Positions 47,031 to 59,110 of a stretch of DNA of 64,000 bases are shown piece by piece. The notes below the pieces were generated by a model. The model ran no database searches. It saw only the letters and a program-made list of their open reading frames with translations, and was not told the origin of the DNA. The translations under genes were made by a program, and so were the position numbers. Each line of letters opens with the position of its first letter. Position 1 is the first letter of the stretch. Source of the stretch: Cladorhizidae sp. MBARI D1340-BT2 (taxonomy: Eukaryota > Porifera > Demospongiae > Poecilosclerida > Cladorhizidae); the NCBI GenBank assembly GCA_028752905.1, contig JAQNBH010000003.1:23623989-23687988 (forward strand). Reading direction: 5' to 3'.

Positions 47031-48990
47031 ACAGTAGCTTGGGACAGTGGCTTTGTACCATTGGCTTTGGACAGTGGCTTGGGACAGTGGCTTTGAACCA
47101 GTGGCTTTGGACAGTGGCTTGGTACAGTGGCTTTGTACCAGTGGCTTTGGACAGTAGCTTGGTACAGTGGCTTACCAGTGGCTTTGGACAGTGGCTTGGT
47201 ACAGTGGCTTTTTACCAGTAGCTTTGGACAGTGGCTTGGTACAGTTGCTTTGTACCAGTGGCTTTGTACAGTAGCTTGGTACAGTGACTTACCAGTGCCT
47301 TTGGACAGTGGCTTGGTACAGTGGCTTTTTACCAGTGGCTTTGGACAGTGGCTTGGGACAGTGGCTTTGTACCAGTGGCTTTGTACAGTGGCTTGGGACA
47401 GTGGCTTTGTACCTGTGGCTTTGGACAGTGGCTTGGGACAGTGGCTTTGTACCAGTGGCTTTGTGCAGTGGCTTGGGACAGTGGCTTTGTACCAGTGGCT
47501 TTGGACAGTGGCTTAGGACAGTCACTTTATACCAGTGGCTCTTGGGACAGTGGCTTTGTACCACTGGCTTTGGACAGTGTCTTGGGACAAAGTGGCTTTG
47601 GACAGTGGTTTGGGACAGTGGCTTTGTACCAGTGGCTTTGGAGAGTGGCTTGGGACAGTGGCTTTGTACCAGTGGCTTTGGACATTGGCTTGGGACAGTG
47701 GCTTTGTAACAGTGATTTTGGACAGTAGCTTGGGACAGTAGCTTTGTACCATTGGCTTTGGACAGTGGCTTGGGACAGTGGCTTTGAACCAGTGGCTTTG
47801 GACAGTGGCTTGGTACAGTGGCTTTGTACCAGTGGCTTTGGACAGTAGCTTGGTACAGTGGCTTACCAGTGGCTTTGGACAGTGGCTTGGTACAGTGGCT
47901 TTTTACCAGTTGCTTTGGACATTGGCTTGGTACAGTTGCTTTGTACCAGTGACTTTGTACAGTGGCTTGGGACAGTGGCTTTGTACCAGTGGCTTTGGAC
48001 AGTGGCTTTGTACCAGTGGCTTTGGACAGTGGCTTGGGACAGTGGCTTTGTACCAGTGGCTTTGGACAGTGGCTTGGGACAGTCGCTTTGTACCAGTGGC
48101 TTTGGACAGTGGCTTGGGACAGTGGCTTTGTACCAGTGACTTTGGACAGTGGCTTGGGACAGTGGCTTTGTACCAGTGGCTTTGGACAGTGGCTTGGGAC
48201 AGTGGCTTTGTACCAGTGGCTTTGGACAGTGGCTTTGTCCCAGTGGCTTTGGACAGTTGCTTGGTACAGTGCCTTGTACCAGTGGCTTTGGACAGTGGCT
48301 TGATACAGTGGCTTTGTACCAGTGTCTTTGGACAGTGGCTTGGTACAGTGGCTTTGTACCACTGGCTTTGGACAGTGGCTTGGTACAATGGCTTTGTACC
48401 AGCGGCTTTGGACAGTAGCTTGGTACAGTGGCTTTGTACCAATGGCTTTGTACAGTGGCTTAGGACAGTGGTTTTGTAACTGTGACTTTGGACAGTGGCT
48501 TGGGACAGTGGCTTTGTACCAGTGGCTTTGGACAGTGGCTTGGGACAGTGGCTTTGTACCAGTGGCTTTGGACAGTGGCTTAGGACAGTCGCTTTGTACC
48601 AGTGGCTCTTGGGACAGTGGCTTTGTACCACTGGCTTTGGACAGTGTTTTGGGACAGTGGCTTTGTACCAGTGGCTTTGGACAGTGGTTTGGGACAGTGG
48701 CTTTGAACCAGTGGCATTGTACAGTGGCTTAAGACAGTGGCTTTGTACCAGTGGCTTTGGACAGTGGCTTGGCTTTATAACAGTGGCTTTGGACAGTGGC
48801 TTGGAACAGTGGCTTTGTACCAGTGGCTTTGGACAGTGGCTTGGGACAGTGGCTTTGTACCAGTGGCTTTGGACAGTGGCTTGGGACAGTGGCCTTGTAC
48901 CAATGGCTTTGGAGAGTGGCTTGGTACATTGGCTTTGTACCAGTGGCTTTGGACATTGGCTTGGGACAGTGGCTTTGTACCAGTGGCTTT
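45070..48990. repeat. Tandem duplication, offset 1962 bp (about 45.07-47.03 kb / 47.03-48.99 kb)
   Basis: The terminal part of the 4.5-kb unit is repeated at a constant offset of 1962 bp. Shared markers: CAGTGCCTTTGGAC (about 45331/47293), GGGACAAAGTGG (about 45622/47584), GGCTTTATAAC (46810/48772) and the GACTTTGTACAG variant (about 45988/47950). Confidence 0.82.
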
Positions 48991-49950
48991 GGACAGTAGC
49001 TTGGGACAGTGGCTTTGTACCATTGGCTTTGGACAGTGGCTTGGGACAGTGGCTTTGAATCAGTGGCTTTGGACAGTGGCTTGGGACAGTGGCTTTGTAC
49101 CAGTGGCTTTGGACAGTGGCTTTGTCCCAGTTGCTTTGGACAGTTGCTTGGTACAGTGGCTTTGTACCAGTGGCTTTGGACAGTGGCTTGATACAGTGGC
49201 TTTGTACCAGTGTCTTTGGACAGTGGCTTGGTACAGTGGCTTTGTACCACTGGCTTTGGACAGTGGCTTGGTACAATGGCTTTGTACCAGCGGCTTTGGA
49301 CAGTAGCTTGGAACAGTGGCTTTGTACCAATGGCTTTGTACAGTGGCTTAGGACAGTGGTTTTGTAACTGTGACTTTGGACAGTGGCTTGGGAGAGTGGC
49401 TTTGTACCAGTGGCTTTGGACAGTGGCTTGGGACAGTGGCTTTGTACCAGTGGCTTTGGACAGTGGCTTAGGACAGTCGCTTTGTACCAGTGGCTCTTGG
49501 GACAGTGGCTTTGTACCACTGGCTTTGGAGAGTGTTTTGGGACAGTGGCTTTGTACCAGTGGCTTTGGACAGTGGTTTGGGACAGTGGCTTTGTACCAGT
49601 GGCATTGTACAGTGGCTTAAGACAGTGGCTTTGTACCAGTGGCTTTGGACAGTGGCTTGGCTTTATAACAGTGGCTTTGGACAGTGGCTTGGAACAGTGG
49701 CTTTGTACCAGTGGCTTTGGACAGTGGCTTGGGACAGTGGCTTTGTACCAGTGGCTTTGGACAGTGGCTTGGGACAGTGGCCTTGTACCAATGGCTTTGG
49801 AGAGTGGCTTGGTACATCGGCTTTGTACCAGTGGCTTTGGACATTGGCTTGGGACAGTGGCTTTGTACCAGTGGCTTTGGAAAGTAGCTTGGGACAGTGG
49901 CTTTGTACCATTGGCTTTGGACAGTGGCTTGGGACAGTGGCTTTGAACCA
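48170..49950. repeat. Tandem duplication, offset 888 bp
   Basis: About 48170-49060 is repeated at about 49060-49950. The GTTTTGTAACTG marker (48472/49360), the GTGGCTCTTGGGA monomer (48602/49490) and GGCTTTATAAC (48772/49660) all keep an 888-bp spacing. The right ends of the 4.5-kb, 1.96-kb and 0.89-kb duplications all fall in the same variant context (CAGTAGCTTGGG, ACCATTGG). Confidence 0.82.
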
Positions 49951-50869
49951 GTGGCTTTGGACAGTGGCTTGGGACAGTGGTTTTGTACCAGTGGCTTTGG
50001 ACAGTGGCTTGGGACAGTGGCTTTGTACCAGTGGCTTTGGACAGTGGCTTACGACAGCGGCTTTGTACCAGTGGCTTTGGACAGTGGCTTGGGACAGTGG
50101 CTTTGTACCAGTGGCTTTGGACAGTGGCTTGGGACAGTGGCTTTGTACCAGTACCTTTGGACAGTGGCTTGGGACAGTGGCTTTGTACATGTGGCTTTGG
50201 ACAGTGGCTTGAGACAATGGCTTTGTACCAGTGGCTTTGGACAGTGGCTTGGGACAGTGGCTTTGTACCAGTGGCTTTGGACAGTGGCTTGGGACAGTGG
50301 CTTTTTACCAGTGGCTTTGGACAGTGGCTTGGTATGGTGGCTTTGTACCAGTGGCTTTGTACAGTGGCTTGGGACAGTGGCTTTGTACCTGTGGCTTTGG
50401 ACAGTGGCTTGGGACAGTGGCTTTGTAACAGTGATTTTGGGCAGTAGCTTGGGACAGTGACTTTGTACCATTGGCTTTGGACAGTGGCTTGGAACAGTGG
50501 CTTTGAACCAGTGGCTTTGGACAGTGGCTTGGTACAGTGGCTTTGTACCAGTGGCTTTGGACAGTAGATTGGTACAGTGGCTTACCAGTGGCTTTGGACA
50601 GTGGCTTGGTACAGTGGCTTTTTACCAGTGGATTTGGACAGTGGCTTGGTACAGTTGCTTTGTACCAGTGGCTTTGTACAGTGGCTTGGTACAGTGACTT
50701 ACCAGTGACTTTGGACAGTGGCTTGGTACAGTGGCTTTTTACCAGTGGCTTTGGACAGTGGCTTGGGACAGTGGCTTTGTACCAGTGGCTTTGTACAGTG
50801 GCTTGGGACAGTGGCTTTGTACCTGTGGCTTTGGAGAGTGGCTTGGAACAGTGGCTTTGTACCATTGGC

Positions 50870-53800
50870 TTTGGACAGCGGCTTGGGACAGTGGCTTTGA
50901 ACCAGTGGCTTTGGAGAGTGGCTTGGGACAGTGGCTTTGCACCAGTGGCTTTGGACATTGGCTTGGGACAGTGGCTTTGTAACAGTGATTTTGGACAGTA
51001 GCTTGGGACAGTGGCTTTGTACCATTGGCTTTGGACAGCGGCTTGGGACAGTGGCTTTGAACCAGTGGCTTTGGACATTGGCTTGGTACAGTGGCTTTGT
51101 ACCAGTGGCTTTGGACAGTAGCTTGGTACAGTAGCTTACCAGTGGCTTTGGACAGTGGCTTCGTACAGTGGCTTTTTACCAGTGGCTTTGGACAGTGGCT
51201 TGGTACAGTTGCTTTGTACCAGTGGCTTTGTACAGTGGCTTGGGACAGTGGCTTTGTGTACCAGTGGCTTTGGACAGTGGCTTTGTACCAGTGGCTTTGG
51301 ACAGTGGCTTGGGACAGTGGCTTTGTACCAGTGGCTTTGGACAGTGGCTTGGGACAGTCGCTTTGTACCAGTGGCTTTGGACAGTGGCTTGGGACAGTGG
51401 CTTTGTACCAGTGACTTTGGACAGTGGCTTGGGACAGTGGCTTTGTAACAGTGGCTTTGGACAGTGGCTTGGGACAGTAGCTTTGTACCAGTGGCTTTGG
51501 ACAGTGGCTTTGTACCAGTGGCTTTGGACAGTTGCTTGGTACAGTGGCTTTGATCCAGTGGCTTTGGACAGTGGCTTGATACAGTGGCTTTGTACCAGTG
51601 TCTTTGGACAGTGGCTTGGTACAGTGGCTTTGTACCACTGGCTTTGGATAGTGGCTTGGTACAATGGCTTTGTACCAGCGGCTTTGGACAGTAGCTTGGT
51701 ACAGTGGCTTTGTACCAATGGCTTTGTACAGTGGCTTAGGACAGTGGTTTTGTAACTGTGACTTTGGACAGTGGCTTGGGACAGTGGCTTTGTACCAGTG
51801 GCTTTGGACAGTGGCTTGGGACAGTGGCTTTGTACCAGTGGCTTTGGACAGTGGCTTAGGATAGTCGCTTTGTACCAGTGGCTCTTGGGACAGTGGCTTT
51901 GTACCACTGGCTTTGGACAGTGTTTTGGGACAGTGGCTTTGTACCAGTGGCTTTGGACAGTGGTTTGGGACAGTGGCTTTGTACCAGTGGCATTGTACAG
52001 TGGCTTAAGACAGTGGCTTTGTACCAGTGGCTTTGGACAGTGGCTTGGCTTTATAACAGTGGCTTTGGACAGTGGCTTGGAACAGTGGCTTTGTACCAGT
52101 GGCTTTGGACAGTGGCTTGGGAAAGTGGCTTTGTACCAGTGGCTTTGGACAGTGGCTTGGGACAGTGGCCTTGTACCAGTGGCTTTGGAGAGTGGCTTGG
52201 GACAGTGGCTTTGTACCAGTGGCTTTGGACATTGGCTTGGGACAGTGGCTTTGTACCAGTGGCTTTGGACAGTAGCTTGGGACAGTGGCTTTGTACCATT
52301 GGCTTTGGACAGTGGCTTGGGACAGTGGCTTTGAACCAGTGGCTTTGGATAGTGGCTTGGGACAGTGGCTTTGTACCAGTGGCTTTGGACAGTGGCTTGG
52401 GACAGTGGCTTTGTACCAGTGGCTTTGGACAGTGTCTTACGACAGCGGCTTTGTACCAGTGGCTTTGGACAGTGGCTTGGGACAGTGGCTTTGTACCAGT
52501 GGCTTTGGACAGTGGCTTGGGACAGTGGCTTTGTACCAGTACCTTTGGACAGTGGCTTGGGACAGTGGCTTTGTACCTGTGGCTTTGGACAGTGGCTTGA
52601 GACAATGGCTTTGTACCAGTGGCTTTGGACAGTGGCTTGGGACAGTGGCTTTGTAACAGTGGCTTTGGACAGTGGCTTGGGACAGTGGCTTTTTACCAGT
52701 GGCTTTGGACAGTGGCTTGGTACGGTGGCTTTGTACCAGTGGCTTTGTACAGTGGCTTGGGACAGTGGCTTTGTACCTGTGGCTTTGGACAGTGGCTTGG
52801 GACAGTGGCTTTGTACCAGTGGCTTTGTATAGTGGCTTGGGACAGTGGCTTTGTACCAGTGGCTTTGGACAGTGGCTTAGGACAGTCGCTTTGTACCAGT
52901 GGCTCTTGGGACAGTGGCTTTGTACCACTGGCTTTGGACAGTGTCTTGGGAAAGTGGCTTTGCACCAGTGGCTTTGGACAGTGGTTTGGGACAGTGGCTT
53001 TGTACCATTGGCTTTGGACAGTGGCTTGGGACAGTGGCTTTGAACCAATGGCTTTGGACAGTGGCTTGGTACAGTGGCTTTGTACCAGTGGCTTTGGACA
53101 GTAGCTTGGTACAGTGGCTTACCAGTGGCTTTGGACAGTGGCTTGGTACAGTGGCTTTTTACCAGTGGCTTTGGACAGTGGCTTGGTACAGTTGCTTTGT
53201 ACCAGTGGCTTTGTACAGTGGCTTGGTACAGTGGCTTTGTACCACTGGCTTTGGACAGTGGCTTGGTACAATGGCTTTGTACCAGCGGCTTTGGACAGTA
53301 GCTTGGTACAGTGGCTTTGTACCAATGGCTTTGTACAGTGGCTTGGGACAGTGGTTTTGTAACTGTGACTTTGGAGAGTGGCTTGGGACAGTGGCTTTGT
53401 ACCAGTGGCTTTGGACAGTGGCTTGGGACAGTGGCTTTGTACCATTGGCTTTGGACAGTGGCTTAGGACAGTCGCTTTGTACCAGTGGCTCTTGGGACAG
53501 TGGCTTTGTACCACTGGCTTTGGACAGTGTTTTGGGACAGTGGCTTTGTAGCAGTGGCTATGCACAGTGGTTTGGGACAGTGGCTTTGTACCAGTGGCTT
53601 TGTACAGTGGCTTAAGACAGTGGCTTTGTACCAGTGGCTTTGGACAGTGGCTTGGCTTTATAACAGTGGCTTTGGACAGTGGCTTGGAACAGTGGCTTTG
53701 TACCAGTGGCTTTGGACAGTGGCTTGGGACAGTAGCTTTGTACCAGTGGCTTTGGACAGTGGCTTGGGACAGTGGCCTTGTACCAGTGGCTTTGGAGAGT

Positions 53801-56800
53801 GGCTTGGGACAGTGGCTTTGTACCAGTGGCTTTGGACATTGGCTTGGGACAGTGGCTTTGTACCAGTGGCTTTGGACAGTAGCTTGGGACAGTGGCTTTG
53901 TACCATTGGCTTTGGACAGTGGCTTGGGACAGTGGCTTTGAACCAGTGGCTTTGGACAGTGGCTTGGGACAGTTGCTTTGTACCAGTGGCTGTGGACAGT
54001 GGCTTGGGACAGTGGATTTGTACCAGTGGCTTTGGACAGTGGCTTAGGACAGCGGCTTTGTACCAGTGGCTTTGGTCAGTGGCTTGGGACAGTGGCTTTG
54101 TACCAGTGGCTTTGGACAGTGGCTTGGGACAGTGGCTTTGTACCAGTACCTTTGGACAGTGGCTTGGGACAGTGGCTTTGTACCTGTGGCTTTGGACAGT
54201 GGCTTGAGACAATGGCTTTGTACCAGTGGCTTTGGACAGTGGCTTGGGACAGTGGCTTTGTACCAGTGGCTTTGGACAGTGGCTTGGGACAGTGGCTTTT
54301 TACCAGTGGCTTTGGACAGTGGCTTGGTATGATGGCTTTGTACCAGTGGCTTTGTACAGTGGCTTGGGACAGTGGCTTTGTACCTGTGGCTTTGGACAGT
54401 GGCTTGGGACAGTGGCTTTGTACCAGTGGCTTTGGACAGTGGCTTGGGACAGTTGCTTTGTACCAGTGGCTTTGTACAGTGGCTTGGGACAGTGGCTTTG
54501 TACCAGTGGCTTTGGACAGTGGCTTTGGACAGTGGCTTTGTACCAGTGGCTTTGGACAGTGGCTTGGGACAGTGGCTTTGTACCAGTGGCTTTGGACAGT
54601 GGCTTGGACAGTCGCTTTGTACCAGTGGCTTTGGACAGTGGCTTGGGACAGTGGATTTGTACCAGTGACTTTGGACAGTGTCTTGGGACAGTGGCTTTGT
54701 ACCAGTAGCTTTGGACAGTGGCTTGGGACAGTCGCTTTGTACCAGTGGCTCTTGGGACAGTGGCTTTGTACCACTGGCTTTGGACAGTGTCTTGGGACAG
54801 TGGCTTTGCACCAGTGGCTTTGGACAGTGGTTTGGGACAGTGGCTTTGTACCAGTGGCTTTGGAGAGTGGCTTCGGACAGTGGCTTTGTACCAGTGGCTT
54901 TGGACATTCGCTTGGGACAGTGGCTTTGTAACAGTGATTTTGGGCAGTAGCTTGGAACAGTGACTTTTACCATTGGCTTTGGACAGTGGCTTGGGACAGT
55001 GGCTTTGAACCAGTGGCTTTGGACAGTGGTTTGGTACAGTGGCTTTGTACCAGTGGCTTTGGACAGTATCTTGGTACAGTGGCTTACCAGTGGCTTTGGA
55101 CAGTGGCTTGGTACAGTGGCTTTTTACCAGTGGCTTTGGACAGTGGCTTGGTACAGTTGCTTTGTACCAGTGGCTTTGTACAGTGGCTTGGGACAGTGGC
55201 TTTGTACCAGTGGCTTTGGACAGTGGCTTGGGACAGTGGCTTTGTACCAGTGGCTTTGGACAGTGCCTTGGGACAGTGGCTTTGTACCAGTGGCTTTGGA
55301 CAGTGGCTTGGGACAGTCGCTTTGTACCAGTGGCTTTGGACAGTGGCTTGGGACAGTGGCTTTGTACCAGTGACTTTGGACAGTGTCTTGGGAAAGTGGC
55401 TTTGTACTAGTGGCTTTGGACAGTGGCTTGGGACAGTGGCTTTGTACCAGTGGCTTTGGACAGCGGCTTGGGACAGTGGCTTTGAACCAGTGGCTTTGGA
55501 GAGTGGCTTGGGACAGTGGCTTTGTACCAGTGGCTTTGGACATTGGCTTGGGACAGTGGCTTTGTAACAGTGATTTTGGACAGTAGCTTGGGACAGTGGC
55601 TTTGTACCATTGGCTTTGGACAGCGGCTTGGGACAGTGGCTTTGAACCAGTGGCTTTGGACATTGGCTTGGTACAGTGGCTTTGTACCAGTGGCTTTGGA
55701 CAGTAGCTTGGTACAGTAGCTTACCAGTGGCTTTGGACAGTGGCTTCGTACAGTGGCTTTTTACCAGTGGCTTTGGACAGTGGCTTGGTACAGTTGCTTT
55801 GTACCAGTGGCTTTGTACAGTGGCTTGGGACAGTGGCTTTGTGTACCAGTGGCTTTGGACAGTGGATTTGTACCAGTGGCTTTGGACAGTGGCTTGGGAC
55901 AGTGGCTTTGTACCAGTGGCTTTGGACAGTGGCTTGGGACAGTCGCTTTGTACCAGTGGCTTTGGACAGTGGCTTGGGACAGTGGCTTTGTACCAGTGAC
56001 TTTGGACAGTGGCTTGGGACAGTGGCTTTGTACCAGTGGCTTTGGACAGTGGCTTGGGACAGTGGCTTTGTACCAGTGGCTTTGGACAGTGGCTTTGTAC
56101 CAGTGGCTTTGGACAGTTGCTTGGTACAGTGGCTTTGTACCAGTGGCTTTGGACAGTGGCTTGATACAGTGGCTTTGTACCAGTGTCTTTGGACAGTGGC
56201 TTGGTACAGTGGCTTTGTACCACTGGCTTTGGACAGTGGCTTGGTACAATGGCTTTGTACCAGCGGCTTAGGACAGTAGCTTGGTACAGTGGCTTTGTAC
56301 CAATGGCTTTGTACAGTGGCTTAGGACAGTGGTTTTGTAACTGTGACTTTGGACAGTGGCTTGGGACAGTGGCTTTGTACCAGTGGCTTTGGACAGTGGC
56401 TTGGGACAGTGGCTTTGTACCAGTGGCTTTGGACAGTGGCTTAGGACAGTCGCTTTGTACCAGTGGCTCTTGGGACAGTGGCTTTGTACCACTGGCTTTG
56501 GACAGTGTTTTGGGACAGTGGCTTTGTACCAGTGGCTTTGGACAGTGGTTTGGGACAGAGGCTTTGTACCAGTGGCATTGTACAGTGGCTTAAGACAGTG
56601 GCTTTGTACCAGTGGCTTTGGACAGTGGCTTGGCTTTATAACAGTGGCTTTGGACAGTGGCTTGGAACAGTGGCTTTGTACCAGTGGCTTTGGACAGTGG
56701 CTTGGGACAGTGGCTTTGTACCAGTGGCTTTGGACAGTGGCTTGGGACAGTGGCCTTGTACCAGTGGCTTTGGAGAGTGGCTTGGGACAGTGGCTTTGTA

Positions 56801-59110
56801 CCAGTGGCTTTGGACATTGGCTTGGGACAGTGGCTTTGTACCAGTGGCTTTGGACAGTAGCTTGGGACAGTGGCTTTGTACCATTGGCTTTGGACAGTGG
56901 CTTGGGACAGTGGCTTTGAACCAGTGGCTTTGGATAGTGGCTTGGGACAGTGGCTTTGTACCAGTGGCTTTGGACAGTGGCTTGGGACAGTGGCTTTGTA
57001 CCAGTGGCTTTGGACAGTGGCTTACGACAGCGGCTTTGTACCAGTGGCTTTGGACAGTGGCTTGGGACAGTGGCTTTGTACCAGTGGCTTTGGACAGTGG
57101 CTTGTTACGGTGGCTTTGTACCAGTACCTTTGGACAGTGGCTTGGGACAGTGGCTTTGTACCTGTGGCTTTGGACAGTGGCTTGAGACAATGGCTTTGTA
57201 CCAGTGGCTTTGGACAGTGGCTTGGGACAGTGGCTTTGTACCAGTGGCTTTGGACAGTGGCTTGGGACAGTGGCTTTTTACCAGTGGCTTTGGACAGTGG
57301 CTTGGTACGGTGGCTTTGTACCAGTGGCTTTGTACAGTGGCTTGGGACAGTGGCTTTGTACCTGTGGCTTTGGACAGTGGCTTGGGACAGTGGCTTTGTA
57401 CCAGTGGCTTTGTATAGTGGCTTGGTACAGTGGCTTTGTACCAGTGGCTTTGGACAGTGGCTTAGGACAGTCGCTTTGTACCAGTGGCTCTTGGGACAGT
57501 GGCTTTGTACCACTGGCTTTGGACAGTGTCTTGGGAAAGTGGCTTTGCACCAGTGGCTTTGGACAGTGGTTTGGGACAGTGGCTTTGTACCATTGGCTTT
57601 GGACAGTGGCTTGGGACAGTGGCTTTGAACCAATGGCTTTGGACAGTGGCTTGGTACAGTGGCTTTGTACCAGTGGCTTTGGACAGTAGCTTGGTACAGT
57701 GGCTTACCAGTGGCTTTGGACAGTGGCTTGGTACAGTGGCTTTTTACCAGTGGCTTTGGACAGTGGCTTGGTACAGTTGCTTTGTACCAGTGGCTTTGTA
57801 CAGTGGCTTGGTACAGTGGCTTTGTACCACTGGCTTTGGACAGTGGCTTGGTACAATGGCTTTGTACCAGCGGCTTTGGACAGTAGCTTGGTACAGTGGC
57901 TTTGTACCAATGGCTTTGTACAGTGGCTTGGGACAGTGGTTTTGTAACTGTGACTTTGGAGAGTGGCTTGGGACAGTGGCTTTGTACCAGTGGCTTTGGA
58001 CAGTGGCTTGGGACAGTGGCTTTGTACCAGTGGCTTTGGACAGTGGCTTAGGACAGTCGCTTTGTACCAGTGGCTCTTGGGACAGTGGCTTTGTACCACT
58101 GGCTTTGGACAGTGTTTTGGGACAGTGGCTTTGTAGCAGTGGCTTTGCACAGTGTATTGGGACAGTGGCTTTGTACCAGTGGCTTTGTACAGTGGCTTAA
58201 GACAGTGGCTTTGTACCAGTGGCTTTGGACAGTGGCTTGGCTTTATAACAGTGGCTTTGGACAGTGGCTTGGAACAGTGGCTTTGTACCAGTGGCTTTGG
58301 ACAGTGGCTTGGGACAGTAGCTTTGTACCAGTGGATTTGGACAGTGGCTTGGGACAGTGGCCTTGTACCAGTGGCTTTGGAGAGTGGCTTGGGACAGTGG
58401 CTTTGTACCAGTGGCTTTGGACATTGGCTTGGGACACTGGCTTTGTACCAGTGGCTTTGGACAGTAGCTTGGGACAGTGGCTTTGTACCATTGGCTTTGG
58501 ACAGTGGCTTGGGACAGTGGCTTTGAACCAGTGGCTTTGGACAGTGGCTTGGGACAGTTGCTTTGTACCAGTGGCTGTGGACAGTGGCTTGGGACAGTGG
58601 ATTTGTACCAGTGGCTTTGGACAGTGGCTTAGGACAGCGGCTTTGTACCAGTGGCTTTGGACAGTGGCTTGGGACAGTGGCTTTGTACCAGTGGCTTTGG
58701 ACAGTGGCTTGGGACAGTGGCTTTGTACCAGTACCTTTGGACAGTGGCTTGGGACAGTGGCTTTGTACCTGTGGCTTTGGACAATGGCTTGAGACAATGG
58801 CTTTGTACCAGTGGCTTTGGACAGTGGCTTGGGACAGTGGCTTTGTACCAGTGGCTTTGGACAGTGGCTTGGGACAGTGGCTTTTTACCAGTGGCTTTGG
58901 ACAGTGGCTTGGTATGATGGCTTTGTACTAGTGGCTTTGTACAGTGGCTTGGGACAGTGGCTTTGTACCTGTGGCTTTGGACAGTGGCTTGGGACAGTGG
59001 CTTTGTACCAGTGGCTTTGGACAGTGGCTTTGGACAGTTGCTTTGTACCAGTGGCTTTGTACAGTGGCTTGGGACAGTGGCTTTGTACCAGTGGCTTTGG
59101 ACAGTGGCTT
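50870..59110. repeat. Duplication, offset 4585 bp (about 50870-54525 / 55455-59110)
   Basis: Collinear copies marked by the two-base insertion GCTTTGTGTACCAG (51254/55839), GGCTTTATAAC (52047/56632 and 53655/58240), GTAGCAGTGGC (about 53548/58133) and TATGATGG (about 54328/58913). Only scattered substitutions separate them. The 54.5-55.45 kb interval lies between the copies and is ordinary trimer array. Confidence 0.8.
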
